DNA of 16,646 nt from JAFGPJ01 sp964439135 (GCA_964439135.1 CAYTNN010000091.1:1-16646); one strand, 5' to 3'; numbered from the stretch's first letter, positions 1 to 8,204 are shown. Notes: a model not told the origin generated them from the letters alone. Numbers and translations are program-made.

Positions 1-546
1 AAGAAAAGAAAATGGCTGCAAACAGAAAAGGAAATGTCAAAAACTTTCGCGGAGATTTATTCGAGCAGCACGGAATCCATTCCGAGGACATATCGTAGGG
101 GAGCGATAGCCAAAAATCGTAAAACAAGAGCGGATGACTTAAAACCCGATACGTCGCTCCTGGGATTGGTCTACCCCTCGGGGATATTGGACCCGCTGGA
201 TGAGAAGATCAAGGGGACGGTTCTTGAAATAATAAAAACGAACACAACGGGTGGCGGAGGACTGTTAAGATACCCGGGCGACAGATATTGCGGCGGAGTG
301 CGGAAAGGATGGGTGACACTTACCGGCGCGGGGACATGGCCTTTGCTCAGCCTTTGGATGTCCATCTACTACAGCCTTTGCGGTGACAATAAAAATGCGA
401 GAAAATTCTTCGACCGGCCTCTTGAGCGAATAGATAAATACATTCCCGAACAAATATTCGAAGATAAATCTCGCCCGTCTATTACTCCGCTCCTTTGGTC
501 TCATACAATGTTTGTTATAGCGGCGAAATTCTTAGGGCATATATAG
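1..546 (+). CDS. GH15-type glucoamylase-like glycosidase, C-terminal part (5' end outside window)
   Basis: The reading frame is open from the first base, so the 181 residues seen are the end of a longer protein; the ATG at 34 is probably internal. The text resembles the C-terminal end of the GH15 (alpha/alpha)6 barrel: a DTSLLGLVYP segment, RYPGDRYCGG, a W-P-L-L-S-L-W-M helix followed by IYYSLCGD, then IPEQ and PLLWSHTMFV. In GH15 enzymes the Glu of the late P-E-Q motif is the general base; here it is residue 150 of the fragment. The family releases glucose from alpha-glucans or related alpha-glucosides with inversion. Location in the cell cannot be judged because the N-terminus is missing. 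The next gene starts 46 bases downstream on the same strand, so co-transcription is plausible. A GH15-like protein of other specificity (trehalase, glucodextranase) remains possible. Confidence 0.75.
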   Translation, partial: KKRKWLQTEKEMSKTFAEIYSSSTESIPRTYRRGAIAKNRKTRADDLKPDTSLLGLVYPSGILDPLDEKIKGTVLEIIKTNTTGGGGLLRYPGDRYCGGVRKGWVTLTGAGTWPLLSLWMSIYYSLCGDNKNARKFFDRPLERIDKYIPEQIFEDKSRPSITPLLWSHTMFVIAAKFLGHI

Positions 547-592
547 TTGATGGAGGAAGGCTGCAGAACTTCAATTTACGAAAGGTATAAAG

Positions 593-1942
593 ATGTGGGA
601 AAACATAAAATTCTCAAACAGATCGACGCTGTCATTGTTCGTTCTTGCGATGTTTATATATGTCGCTCCGGATGCGGATGCAGGTAACCGGGAAACAGCA
701 GGCACACAAGACGTGACATCAACCAATCGTCCGATGCGGAATCGACAGAATTTGGTCCTGACTGTCGGTCAGACCGAAGGCGATCTGCAGGGTGACGATG
801 ACAAGGTCATCCAGGCCGGCATAGAATACCTGCACAGGCTTGGCGGAGGCACGCTTAAAGTTCTGCCGGGTGTGTATAACCTGCGGAACGCAATTTATCT
901 GCGTCCCAATATCACCCTGCGGGGCTCGGGCGAAGAAACCATTCTCAGAAAAGCAGGCAGCGTCGTGACCGCCCTGGCGAGGGATTCGGACTGGTTCGAG
1001 TACGGCGTTCAGGTAGCCGATGCAAAAGGATTCGTGCCCGGAGGAGGAATCATGCTCAGATCGAAAACGGGAGATGGAGACTGGCAATATGATGTACTGC
1101 GTGCCACGGTCACCGCCATTGAAGGGGACGTAATCTTTTTGGACCGGCTGACCGAAGAGAATTTCTGGCTGGAAAAAGACGCCACGGCTGCGACTATCTT
1201 TCCCATTCTTACCGCTGAAAATGTTGACAACGTAGTCGTGGAGAATATCGTTCTCGACGGCAACCGCGATGAAAACGAGCACATTAACGGCAACTTCGCC
1301 GGTGCGGTCTTCATTCAGCATTGCAACCGGTGGAGCTTCGAAAATGTCACTTCCCGAAACTATAACGGCGATGGTTTCAGCTTCCAGGTCTGCGATGATA
1401 TCCGATTCGTAAACTGCAAAGCGATAAACAACGCAGATTTGGGATTCCATCCCGGAAGCGGCTCCCAGCGACCCGTCTTCCAAAAATGCTTGTCCCAGGG
1501 CAATAGTCAGGGGATTTTCTTCTGCTGGAGCGTTTCGGATGGGCTTGCAGAAAATTGCGTTTTGTCGGAGAACAGCAGATACGGAATAAGTATCGGGCAC
1601 CGTGACACGGACAACATTATCCGGCAATGCACGATCGAGCGTAACGGCCAGGTCGGGATACTGTTTCGTAATGAGGCAAATGAATTTCGCAGCGGCAGCA
1701 GGAACAAGATCGAGAACTGCATCATTCGTGACAACGGTTCGAAAGAGCAGGGGATCGGCATCGATATTCAGGGAAAAATACGGGACATCGCCGTTCACAA
1801 CACAAGATTAGAAAATGTAGCGGGCAAAAATCAGAATATAGGCATTCGTATCGGCCGGGAAGCTGAGCGAATCATGCTGGAAGGCAATACATTTGAGAAT
1901 TGCCCGGTGACAATTAAAGACCTGCGATCCGAACAAAACTGA
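593..1942 (+). CDS. Exported right-handed parallel beta-helix protein
   Basis: The 449-aa product begins with a signal peptide: a polar N-terminus, the hydrophobic run LSLFVLAMFIYVA, and a likely cleavage after ADA near residue 30. After it comes a pectate-lyase-3-like start with GGGTLKVLPGVY and a NITLRGSGEETIL rung. Repeated N-x-x-hydrophobic-x-x-C rungs then run almost to the C-terminus, for example VDNVVVENIVLDGN, IRFVNCKAINN, GLAENCVLSEN, NIIRQCTIERNG and NKIENCIIRDNG. This is the pattern of NosD/Beta_helix proteins, which bind or cleave acidic or sulfated polysaccharides. I see no diagnostic lyase or hydrolase catalytic set, so the activity is open. An AAAGG ribosome site at 581-585 supports the ATG at 593. 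It lies between the GH15 fragment and a phosphodiester glycosidase, with a GH28 gene further on, consistent with a glycan-degradation role. Confidence 0.8.
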   Translation: MWENIKFSNRSTLSLFVLAMFIYVAPDADAGNRETAGTQDVTSTNRPMRNRQNLVLTVGQTEGDLQGDDDKVIQAGIEYLHRLGGGTLKVLPGVYNLRNAIYLRPNITLRGSGEETILRKAGSVVTALARDSDWFEYGVQVADAKGFVPGGGIMLRSKTGDGDWQYDVLRATVTAIEGDVIFLDRLTEENFWLEKDATAATIFPILTAENVDNVVVENIVLDGNRDENEHINGNFAGAVFIQHCNRWSFENVTSRNYNGDGFSFQVCDDIRFVNCKAINNADLGFHPGSGSQRPVFQKCLSQGNSQGIFFCWSVSDGLAENCVLSENSRYGISIGHRDTDNIIRQCTIERNGQVGILFRNEANEFRSGSRNKIENCIIRDNGSKEQGIGIDIQGKIRDIAVHNTRLENVAGKNQNIGIRIGREAERIMLEGNTFENCPVTIKDLRSEQN

Positions 1943-2039
1943 CCGGAATTACCTCAACCGGCACCGTTCCTGCAACAGATGGAGATAAATAGAACAGTTA
2001 TTACGATAGTCATAAATATAACGATCTTTCGGAATACAC

Positions 2040-3170
2040 ATGCTGTCCTTCTGTAAATACTTCTGCAACTTTACTTTTATATTGCTCGTTACAAGCGTTT
2101 CTTTTTCGCAATCGAATAATGAAATGCCGGCCCTGTCGATACCGCCCGGACTGGAATACTTTCACCAGCAAAGAAGCGAAGGGCCGTTGTCAATCCACTG
2201 GGTAAAAATCGACCGCTCGCATAAACAGTTTGTATTTATATCGTCCCTCGCCCAAAAGAGTGTTTTTGAACTGGAGCCTCTTAGTCTGCAAATCCAGTCC
2301 CTCGACGCAAGACTCGGCAAGCCGCTGGTCGCAGTCAATGGTGACTTTTTTAGAATCAGGCCGGGACCATATCAAGGCGATCCGCTGGGTCTGCAAATTG
2401 TCCGGGGCGAACTTGTCAGCTCACCACAAAATATATGCTTCTGGATCGATCCAAACGGACAACCTCATATTGCCTACGTACAACCTGCTTTTAGAGCGAC
2501 TTGGCCCGACGGTACAAGTGTGAAATTCGATATCAATCAGGAGTGCACCGAAGATAAAGCCGTTCTTTACACGCCCGCCATGGGTTCATCGACACGTACC
2601 GAAAAAGCTGTCGAGCTTATTCTGGAAAAAAACGATGATTCAGGATGGCTGCCTATAGAATCCGGACAAACATATAATGGACGCATTGTTTCGGTGAACC
2701 ACGAACCAAATTCCGTCATTCCGATGGACAAAGTAGTCCTGTCTCTTGGCTTTGCTCTTGCAAAGAAAATTATAAACACCGAAATCGGGACTGCTGTATC
2801 GTTATCTTTCCAAACAAGCCCTGATCTCAAAGATGTCGATATCGCAATCGGTGGCGGGCCCATCCTTATCAGGGATGCAAAAGTGCGGCAATTCTCCGGC
2901 TACCAGCCGCGTCATCCGCGGACCGCGATAGGCTTCAACGATATGTACTTCTTCCTGCTCGTAGTCGACGGTCGTCAGAAAGATATGTCAATTGGTATGA
3001 CTCTGCCGGAACTGGCGGACTTTATGCTCGATCTTGGATGCACCGAGGCCATGAATCTCGACGGTGGCGGATCTTCCACCTTCTGGCTCGATGGTAAAAT
3101 CATGAACAGCCCCTCAGACGGACACGAAAGACATATTGCCAACGGTTTAATCCTTGTGCAGAAAAAGTAA
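2040..3170 (+). CDS. Exported phosphodiester glycosidase (NAGPA domain)
   Basis: The 376-aa product has an N-terminal hydrophobic export signal (FTFILLVTSVSFSQ, residues 12-24). The NAGPA-family landmarks occur in order: NGDFF at 100-104, IGGGPILI at 270-277, RHPRTAIG at 291-298 and MNLDGGGSSTFWLDG from 338. In the family, this domain removes N-acetylglucosamine or related sugars from phosphodiester linkages (the human lysosomal uncovering enzyme, and bacterial enzymes acting on cell-wall polymers). The natural substrate here is unknown. The domain fills almost the whole protein and no second module is seen. Only a weak GGA (2031-2033) precedes the ATG, so the start is less certain than those of its neighbours, although the signal peptide fits directly after it. 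The location just before a GH28 gene suggests a place in saccharide breakdown. Confidence 0.85.
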   Translation: MLSFCKYFCNFTFILLVTSVSFSQSNNEMPALSIPPGLEYFHQQRSEGPLSIHWVKIDRSHKQFVFISSLAQKSVFELEPLSLQIQSLDARLGKPLVAVNGDFFRIRPGPYQGDPLGLQIVRGELVSSPQNICFWIDPNGQPHIAYVQPAFRATWPDGTSVKFDINQECTEDKAVLYTPAMGSSTRTEKAVELILEKNDDSGWLPIESGQTYNGRIVSVNHEPNSVIPMDKVVLSLGFALAKKIINTEIGTAVSLSFQTSPDLKDVDIAIGGGPILIRDAKVRQFSGYQPRHPRTAIGFNDMYFFLLVVDGRQKDMSIGMTLPELADFMLDLGCTEAMNLDGGGSSTFWLDGKIMNSPSDGHERHIANGLILVQKK

Positions 3171-3312
3171 AACAATAAATGCAGGGTCCTATGCCTCCCT
3201 TTCCGCCTGGCGATATGAAAGATTTAACCGGTTTGTCATTTGCATGGCAGCGATGTTTCTGGTAAATTCATTGGCGAATAATATAGGTTTTGGTTACGAG
3301 ATGGTAGATATT

Positions 3313-3317
3313 GGAGG
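3313..3317 (+). promoter_or_regulatory. Ribosome binding site GGAGG deciding the GH28 start
   Basis: GGAGG lies five bases before the ATG at 3323. The frame could also be read from a TTG at 3311, but that codon sits at the edge of this ribosome site, so the ATG is preferred. Confidence 0.8.
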
Positions 3318-3322
3318 TCGTT

Positions 3323-4711
3323 ATGAAGAATAGAAACTCAAAAAAACAACAAAGAACCATATCTTCCAAGAGTAGAATCTTTTCGGTTTTGTTCTGCCTT
3401 TGTCTTTTGGTTATACCAACCGGACAGGCAAGTGCCGGGTGGGAGCAGGTCAGCGAGATTCTGAGCCGGATAAAGGCGCCGCAGTTTCCGAATCGGGATT
3501 TCAATATTACGGATTACGGTGCCCTCGCGGATAACGAAAAGGATTGTACCGAAGCCTTCAGGCGAGCAATATCCGCCGCCCACCAGGCCGGCGGCGGCCG
3601 CGTCGTTGTCCCTCCAGGCTCATTCATAACCGGGTCGATTCACCTGGAAAGCAACGTCAATTTGCACGTTTCAGACGGCGCGGTGATCAACTTCTTTGTA
3701 GATCCCGCCAAGTATATGCCGGTCGTCTATAGCCGATTCGAGGGCACTGAGTGCATGAACTATTCGCCCCTGGTTTATGCGTATGAGCAGGAAAATATCG
3801 CTATCACAGGCAAAGGAACTCTTGACGGCCGTGCAAGCGACGAAAACTGGTGGCGATGGAAACGGACCCAGAGCGGTGATGTCAAGACATTAGGAAAACT
3901 GGGTGACACGGGCGTTCCTGTTTCGGAGAGAATCTTCGGAGCCGGAAAACAACTGCGGCCAAATATGATCCAGCCCTACAAATGCAAAAACGTCCTTATA
4001 GAGGGTGTAATAATCAAGAACTCGCCGATGTGGCATATTCACCCCGTCCTTTCGACAAATATCACAGTCAGAAACATAAAGGTCGTCGGCCACGGTCCCA
4101 ACAACGACGGCTGCAATCCCGAATCCTGCAAAGACGTTCTCATTGAAGGCTGTTATTTCGACACGGGAGATGACTGCATCGCCATCAAGTCGGGCAGAAA
4201 CAACGACGGCCGAAGGGTAAACAAGCCCAGCGAAAATATCGTTATTAGAAATTGCCAGATGAAAGACGGGCACGGCGGCGTGGTCATCGGCAGTGAAATG
4301 ACGGGAGGCGCCAAGAATATCTTCGCCGAGAACTGCACGATGGACAGCCCGAACCTGGACCGGGCCCTGCGGATCAAAACCAACTCGGTTCGCGGCGGGA
4401 CAGTCGAAAACGTCTACATGAGAAACGTCACAATCGGCCAGGTCGCCGAGGCGGTGCTCAAGATCAACTTCAACTATGGCGAAGGTGACACAGGCAAGTT
4501 TACGCCGACCGTTCGCAATATAAACATGGAAAACGTCACTAGCGGCAAGAGTAAATACGCTTTGTCTATCAGCGGTTACGAACGCTCGCCGATAACCGGC
4601 ATACACCTGAAAAATTGCATCTTCAATAACGTAGAGAAATCCAACATCCTCGTCGGAGTGAAAAACCTGGCCATGGAAAACGTAAAGATTAACAGCAAGG
4701 TCCAGAAATAA
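3323..4711 (+). CDS. Exported GH28 polygalacturonase-type pectinase
   Basis: The 462-aa protein starts with a signal peptide (basic N-terminus, hydrophobic FSVLFCLCLLVIP, cleavage probably after ASA at residue 38). A pectate-lyase-like N-terminal segment follows (FNITDYGALADNEKDCTEAF, GGGRVVVPPGSF), then the GH28 beta-helix. All four GH28 motifs are intact: N-N-D ending at D262, the D283-D284 pair in DTGDDCIAIKSG, G-H-G around H317 and R-I-K at 350-352. These Asp residues form the inverting hydrolase centre, so an active enzyme on polygalacturonan, rhamnogalacturonan or a related uronic-acid polymer is expected. Exo or endo mode cannot be told. Its stop is followed after eight bases by a 17-bp near-palindrome. 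It follows the NAGPA gene after about 150 bases, with no obvious terminator between them. Confidence 0.92.
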   Translation: MKNRNSKKQQRTISSKSRIFSVLFCLCLLVIPTGQASAGWEQVSEILSRIKAPQFPNRDFNITDYGALADNEKDCTEAFRRAISAAHQAGGGRVVVPPGSFITGSIHLESNVNLHVSDGAVINFFVDPAKYMPVVYSRFEGTECMNYSPLVYAYEQENIAITGKGTLDGRASDENWWRWKRTQSGDVKTLGKLGDTGVPVSERIFGAGKQLRPNMIQPYKCKNVLIEGVIIKNSPMWHIHPVLSTNITVRNIKVVGHGPNNDGCNPESCKDVLIEGCYFDTGDDCIAIKSGRNNDGRRVNKPSENIVIRNCQMKDGHGGVVIGSEMTGGAKNIFAENCTMDSPNLDRALRIKTNSVRGGTVENVYMRNVTIGQVAEAVLKINFNYGEGDTGKFTPTVRNINMENVTSGKSKYALSISGYERSPITGIHLKNCIFNNVEKSNILVGVKNLAMENVKINSKVQK

Positions 4712-4719
4712 AATATGAA

Positions 4720-4736
4720 GGTGTGCAGTGCACACC
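4720..4736. repeat. 17-bp near-palindrome between the GH28 gene and nrnA
   Basis: GGTGTGCA and TGCACACC are perfect 8-base inverted arms around one central G. It could form a hairpin with a 7-bp stem and a 3-base loop at the 3' end of the GH28 message, or serve as a dyad operator for the downstream pair. No T-tract follows, so a classical intrinsic terminator is unlikely. It covers a possible GTG start (4723) of the next frame, which argues against that start. Confidence 0.6.
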
Positions 4737-4770
4737 CTACCTGAGTAACCAAAAGAAAAATACAAGTATT

Positions 4771-5772
4771 ATGAAAAACAACTATGATTTCCAAAAAGCT
4801 ATCGAGTTAATTGACAAGTCGAGCAATATTTTAATCACATCTCATACCAAGCCGGATGGGGATGCCTGCGGGTGCGTTACGGCGATGTGCGAGGTGCTGG
4901 GGGCTCTCGGCAAGAACGTCACGCCGCTGATGCTTTCGGCGGTGCCGCAGTGGTATGAGTTTTTATTTACTGAAAAACCCGCCGTCCTCGACGAAGATAT
5001 CCCGCTCGATGAACTGACAGCAGGGCGGTTCGGTCAATTCGATCTTGTCCTCATTGTCGATACCAACAGCCACAGCCAACTGGCGAAATTCAACGATTAC
5101 CTCAAGCAGAACGATGCTCCGGTCCTGATACTCGACCATCACGAAACCTCCGACGGTCTCGGAGACGTGGAGCTTGTCGATTCCGATGCCGCCGCGACGG
5201 CCCTGATTGTTCTCGACTTGCTCAAATTCGCAGGCTGGCATGTAACCGAAAAAATTGCCGAATCGCTGTTCGTCGCACTGGCAACCGATACCGGCTGGTT
5301 CCAGTTCAGCAATTCAAACAGCAGGGTCTATCGCGCCTGTGCCGAGCTGATTGACGCCGGCGTAAAACCAACGCAAATCTACGACCATTTGTATCTGAAC
5401 TTCTCGCAGGAGCGTTTCAAGCTGATGGCCGGGATGCTCGACAAACTCGAGCTGCATCTGGACGGCCGGTACGCCGTAATGCAAATAACACGGCAGGATT
5501 TCGAGCGGACCGGCGCCGCATATAGTGACACGGAGAATCTCATAAACGAGTGTCACAGAATCGATTCGGTCAAGGCCTCGGCGTTGTTTATAGAACTCAA
5601 AGACGGCCGAATCCGATGCTCTCTGAGAAGCAGGGGCTCTCTCGACGTCAGCAAAATCGCCTCCAAATTCGGCGGCGGCGGCCACACAATGGCCGCCGGA
5701 ACATTCCTGCCCGGCACGCTCGAAAACGCAAAACAGATCATTCTTGAGGAAGTCACAAAAAGACTGGATTAG
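4771..5772 (+). CDS. nrnA: DHH/DHHA1 phosphoesterase, NrnA-like oligoribonuclease / pAp phosphatase
   Basis: The protein (333 aa from the ATG at 4771) carries the DHH signature in order: H25-T-K-P-D29-G-D31 (motif I), the LIVDTNS strand (motif II), L-D122-H-H124 (motif III), ATDTGW (motif IV), and the C-terminal DHHA1 substrate-binding motif GGGGH (301-305) followed by TMAAG. These residues bind two Mn ions. NrnA enzymes degrade very short RNAs (nanoRNA) and dephosphorylate pAp, a cytoplasmic housekeeping role; length and architecture match the family. A GTG at 4723 would add 16 residues, but it lies inside an inverted repeat and the extension does not look like the family N-terminus, so the ATG is preferred although its ribosome site is weak. 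The VOC gene starts 19 bases after the stop, suggesting an operon. A pure pAp phosphatase or c-di-AMP-linked hydrolase is an alternative. Confidence 0.88.
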   Translation: MKNNYDFQKAIELIDKSSNILITSHTKPDGDACGCVTAMCEVLGALGKNVTPLMLSAVPQWYEFLFTEKPAVLDEDIPLDELTAGRFGQFDLVLIVDTNSHSQLAKFNDYLKQNDAPVLILDHHETSDGLGDVELVDSDAAATALIVLDLLKFAGWHVTEKIAESLFVALATDTGWFQFSNSNSRVYRACAELIDAGVKPTQIYDHLYLNFSQERFKLMAGMLDKLELHLDGRYAVMQITRQDFERTGAAYSDTENLINECHRIDSVKASALFIELKDGRIRCSLRSRGSLDVSKIASKFGGGGHTMAAGTFLPGTLENAKQIILEEVTKRLD

Positions 5773-5778
5773 ATTTTC

Positions 5779-5785
5779 AAAGGAG
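5779..5785 (+). promoter_or_regulatory. Ribosome binding site AAAGGAG of the VOC gene
   Basis: AAAGGAG lies six bases before the ATG at 5792. It rules out the longer reading from 5744, which would overlap the end of the nrnA gene. Confidence 0.8.
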
Positions 5786-5791
5786 TCAATT

Positions 5792-6190
5792 ATGGCGGAC
5801 AGATTTGAAACTCACGGCGATTTCAGTTGGTGCGAGCTGCTGACTTATGATGTTGACAGTGCAAAGAAATTCTACGCAGAGCTTTTAGGCTGGACCATGG
5901 ACGATCAGCCCATGGGAGAAGGTGCCGGCAATTATACCATCCTGAAAGCCGATGGCCGGCCGGTCGGCGGTATGATGAAAATGCCGCCCCAGGTCCCCGC
6001 AGGTCCTCCGCCTCATTGGGGAGCCTACGTCACCGTCGACGACGTCGACGCCGTAGCTGCAAAAGCCCAGCAGCTTGGCGGCAGAATATTGGTCCCTCCA
6101 AGCGATTCGCCCGATGCCCGGTTCTGCGTGTTTCAGGATCCGCAGGGGGCGGTACTGTCGATCATTTCCTACTCAAAAAAACCTGAATAG
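5792..6190 (+). CDS. VOC-fold (glyoxalase/bleomycin-resistance superfamily) protein
   Basis: The 132-aa cytoplasmic protein starts at the ATG served by a strong ribosome site. It has the two babbab halves of the VOC fold: GDFSWCELLTYDVDSAKKFY leading to LLGWTM, and HWGAYVTVDDVDAVAAKAQQ leading to the ending FQDPQGAVLSIISY. Metal-ligand-like positions include the early Glu of WCELLT and His in PHWGAY. The text most resembles the Cfp30B/YdfO-like branch (a GRPVGGMM segment after the first half). Activities in this superfamily range from glyoxalase to dioxygenase and binding proteins, so no substrate can be assigned. It follows nrnA by 19 bases and is probably co-transcribed; two hairpins downstream could end that message. 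Confidence 0.85.
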   Translation: MADRFETHGDFSWCELLTYDVDSAKKFYAELLGWTMDDQPMGEGAGNYTILKADGRPVGGMMKMPPQVPAGPPPHWGAYVTVDDVDAVAAKAQQLGGRILVPPSDSPDARFCVFQDPQGAVLSIISYSKKPE

Positions 6191-6221
6191 AAAAACGCAT
6201 GTCCCATTGAATCATCTCACC

Positions 6222-6258
6222 TGTCCATGTGTCTATATATTTGGACACGAGCTTTTTT
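6222..6258 (+). terminator. Possible intrinsic terminator after the VOC gene
   Basis: TGTCCA (6222-6227) and TGGACA (6242-6247) are complementary, and a T6 tract follows at 6253-6258. The stem is only six pairs and the loop is long, so this is a weak candidate, but it sits where the nrnA-VOC transcript should end. Confidence 0.35.
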
Positions 6259-6292
6259 ACGGACAACCTATTCATCCAATACAGATAATGCT

Positions 6293-6324
6293 CGTAGTCC
6301 TTTTGACTAATCAAAAGGACTACG
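6293..6324. repeat. Perfect 14-bp inverted repeat between convergent genes
   Basis: CGTAGTCCTTTTGA and TCAAAAGGACTACG are perfect inverted arms with a CTAA loop. It lies between the converging ends of the VOC gene and the GH5 gene, where a stable hairpin could protect or end transcripts from both sides. No T-tract follows on either strand. A second, shorter inverted repeat (TTAATGA/TCATTAA, 6331-6350) lies next to it. Confidence 0.75.
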
Positions 6325-6380
6325 TACTTATTAATGAATCCGGTCATTAAGCTCGAAATGATTTGTTACTCATGGCGGTT

Positions 6381-8204
6381 TTATCTGCCGTATTTGATTT
6401 CGACACAAGAGATTTGTGCTTCTTTGGTGTACTCGATTTTCAGATATTTCGCTTTTTCGCCGGAGCCGGTGCCGTTGTAGAGGACCGGCTTGTAGTAGTC
6501 GTATTCGCCTTTGCCGACGAAGTAATCCTTACGTTCGAATTTGACCTGCTCGAAGTCCCGGCCGTCCGTAGAGACGGAGAACTTGAAATCTGAAATATCT
6601 TTAGGAAAGAATGAATATACCTTCCACGAATTAATCGGCGGATCGACTTTATAGACGACGCAGTCACCCGATTTGCCCTTTAGCCTGTGCGCATCCTCCT
6701 TGAAATTGCGTGCCTGTTTGACTTCCAGCGAAAGACCGTCGCTGTGTTTGTGAATTAATTGCATGTCCTGCATTTCATCCACAAGCGTTTTGCACGAGAC
6801 CGAAACGGGTCCGACGATGTTGGAAGGCTCGGAAATTCCAGCAGGGTTCTGGGCGATGACACGGTAATAATAACTCTTGCCAATCTCAACACCGGTATCG
6901 TTAAACAAAGGCCGATGCTGAAGTGCGGCGTCGGATATGTTACATTTTGCGGCCAGCCACGGGCCGTCCTTGCTCTGTGCCCTCTCGACGATATAGCTCT
7001 GAGCACCGGCGCTTCCCTGCCATGAAATCGCAGCAGCATCTTCAATATCAAGCAGAACCGGCGGGGCGGGTTTTTCAATCGCCGGAGCGGGGATGCCCCT
7101 GATTTCAAACGCCTTTTGACGCATGAGCCCGAGCAGGCCGGTCTCATCGAACGCGGCGTTGGAAGCGAAGCCGGGCCAGTGATACGATTTGAACAAATCG
7201 CCGCCGTAAGGTTCGCTGTGCCAGTAGAAGCCGCCATTCCGGCTGCGGTATCGCAGCGACCATATCAGGGCGCCGCTTACGTTTTCATCTATTACGGTTT
7301 GAAGCACCGTCTCCACCTCGTCGGTACGTATGAAACCGAACTCGCCGACAAAGTACGGTTTTTTGCCGCGGGCTTTGGCCATATTGCTCTTAATCTGGCC
7401 GACTGTTTCTGCGGGATTCTTCGAATAGTGATGCGTAGTGACGATGTCGATGTTTTCATCCTGAATAGACTCGTCCCGCAGGTTTGTCGTATGAAAACCG
7501 TCGAGAACAAGATGATTATTATCAAGGCTCTTCATATACGCGGCGGCCTTCGTTGTCCATTCGTGGGGGCATACAAGCTCGTTCCCGGTCTCCCAGGCGA
7601 AAACCGCTTTGTCATCACGATATTTTACACCCGTGACCGAATTTGTCCGGTTAATTACAAAGCCGACGATTTTTTTATAATCCTCGAACAGTTCCGGATC
7701 GGTCCAGAAGTCCTGTGGTTTCTTGTTTCTAAACGCCGCCGCAGCTCCAATTCCACCCCACCATTTCCAGTTGTCGATGAAAGGAATTATCACTCGTATG
7801 CCTTTGCGATTAGCTACGGCCAGAACCATATCCAGCGACTCGAAGGCCTTTTCGTCAAACTGTCCCGGCCCGGTAATATACCGCGGAATATTCGCATCTT
7901 CGCCCGCGACCCGAACGGATAAGGCATAGGTGCGTACAACCTGACCACCCATTTGCCTGACCGCTTCGAGCGCATCGGCAATCTCGAACTCGTTCGGCAG
8001 CCGCCACGGATTTAGCTCGGTAAAGGGCATGTTGTCTTCGATGTAGTGCAAGTTGGGGATGTTGAAACTGACGAATCGAAGCTCGCCGTTTTCGTCCATA
8101 AGCTTATCGACATCTCGATAAACAAATTTGGTGAAAGCACTTTCAGAAGCCGGCGAATTAACAACAAACGATAAAACAAACAGGGCTGTCAATATCCTCT
8201 TCAT
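6381..8204 (-). CDS. Exported GH5-type beta-glycanase (mannanase-like) with Fn3-like domain
   Basis: The 607-aa protein has a short signal peptide (MKRILTALFVLSFVV, cleavage near residue 20). A (beta/alpha)8 catalytic domain spans about residues 40-370. GH5/clan-A landmarks are present: R91 in VVRTYAL, acid/base E209 in WETGNEL, the HHY strand at 258-260, nucleophile E288 in YFVGEFGF, and W315 in ALIWSLRYR. This layout resembles GH5 beta-mannanases, which hydrolyse mannan or glucomannan internally with retention; other beta-glycan substrates are possible. An Fn3-like module follows (about 378-470: PPVLLDIEDAAAISW, SYYYRVIAQN), then a C-terminal beta-rich region of about 130 residues that may be a carbohydrate-binding module. 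A ribosome site (AAAGGTG on the minus strand) lies just before the ATG. The seven-repeat gene precedes it by 108 bases on the same strand. Confidence 0.85.
   Translation of the reverse strand: MKRILTALFVLSFVVNSPASESAFTKFVYRDVDKLMDENGELRFVSFNIPNLHYIEDNMPFTELNPWRLPNEFEIADALEAVRQMGGQVVRTYALSVRVAGEDANIPRYITGPGQFDEKAFESLDMVLAVANRKGIRVIIPFIDNWKWWGGIGAAAAFRNKKPQDFWTDPELFEDYKKIVGFVINRTNSVTGVKYRDDKAVFAWETGNELVCPHEWTTKAAAYMKSLDNNHLVLDGFHTTNLRDESIQDENIDIVTTHHYSKNPAETVGQIKSNMAKARGKKPYFVGEFGFIRTDEVETVLQTVIDENVSGALIWSLRYRSRNGGFYWHSEPYGGDLFKSYHWPGFASNAAFDETGLLGLMRQKAFEIRGIPAPAIEKPAPPVLLDIEDAAAISWQGSAGAQSYIVERAQSKDGPWLAAKCNISDAALQHRPLFNDTGVEIGKSYYYRVIAQNPAGISEPSNIVGPVSVSCKTLVDEMQDMQLIHKHSDGLSLEVKQARNFKEDAHRLKGKSGDCVVYKVDPPINSWKVYSFFPKDISDFKFSVSTDGRDFEQVKFERKDYFVGKGEYDYYKPVLYNGTGSGEKAKYLKIEYTKEAQISCVEIKYGR

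Noticed and set aside
719..1798. Long open frame (359 aa) on the minus strand opposite the beta-helix gene
   Set aside because: It is a shadow of the + strand gene: no ribosome site, no signal peptide or recognisable domain, while the + frame has clear beta-helix rungs and a signal peptide.
3191..3333. Two short frames (24 and 29 codons) between the NAGPA and GH28 genes, the second overlapping the GH28 start
   Set aside because: No good ribosome sites, no recognisable family and the GH28 gene has its own GGAGG. They could be remnants of a decayed gene, but nothing shows it.
3890..4765. Open frame of 291 aa on the minus strand opposite the GH28 gene
   Set aside because: The + strand frame contains all GH28 catalytic motifs; the antisense text has no family resemblance.
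7116..7922. Open frame of 268 aa on the + strand opposite the GH5 gene
   Set aside because: Antisense to a protein with intact GH5 catalytic residues; no ribosome site or recognisable domain.
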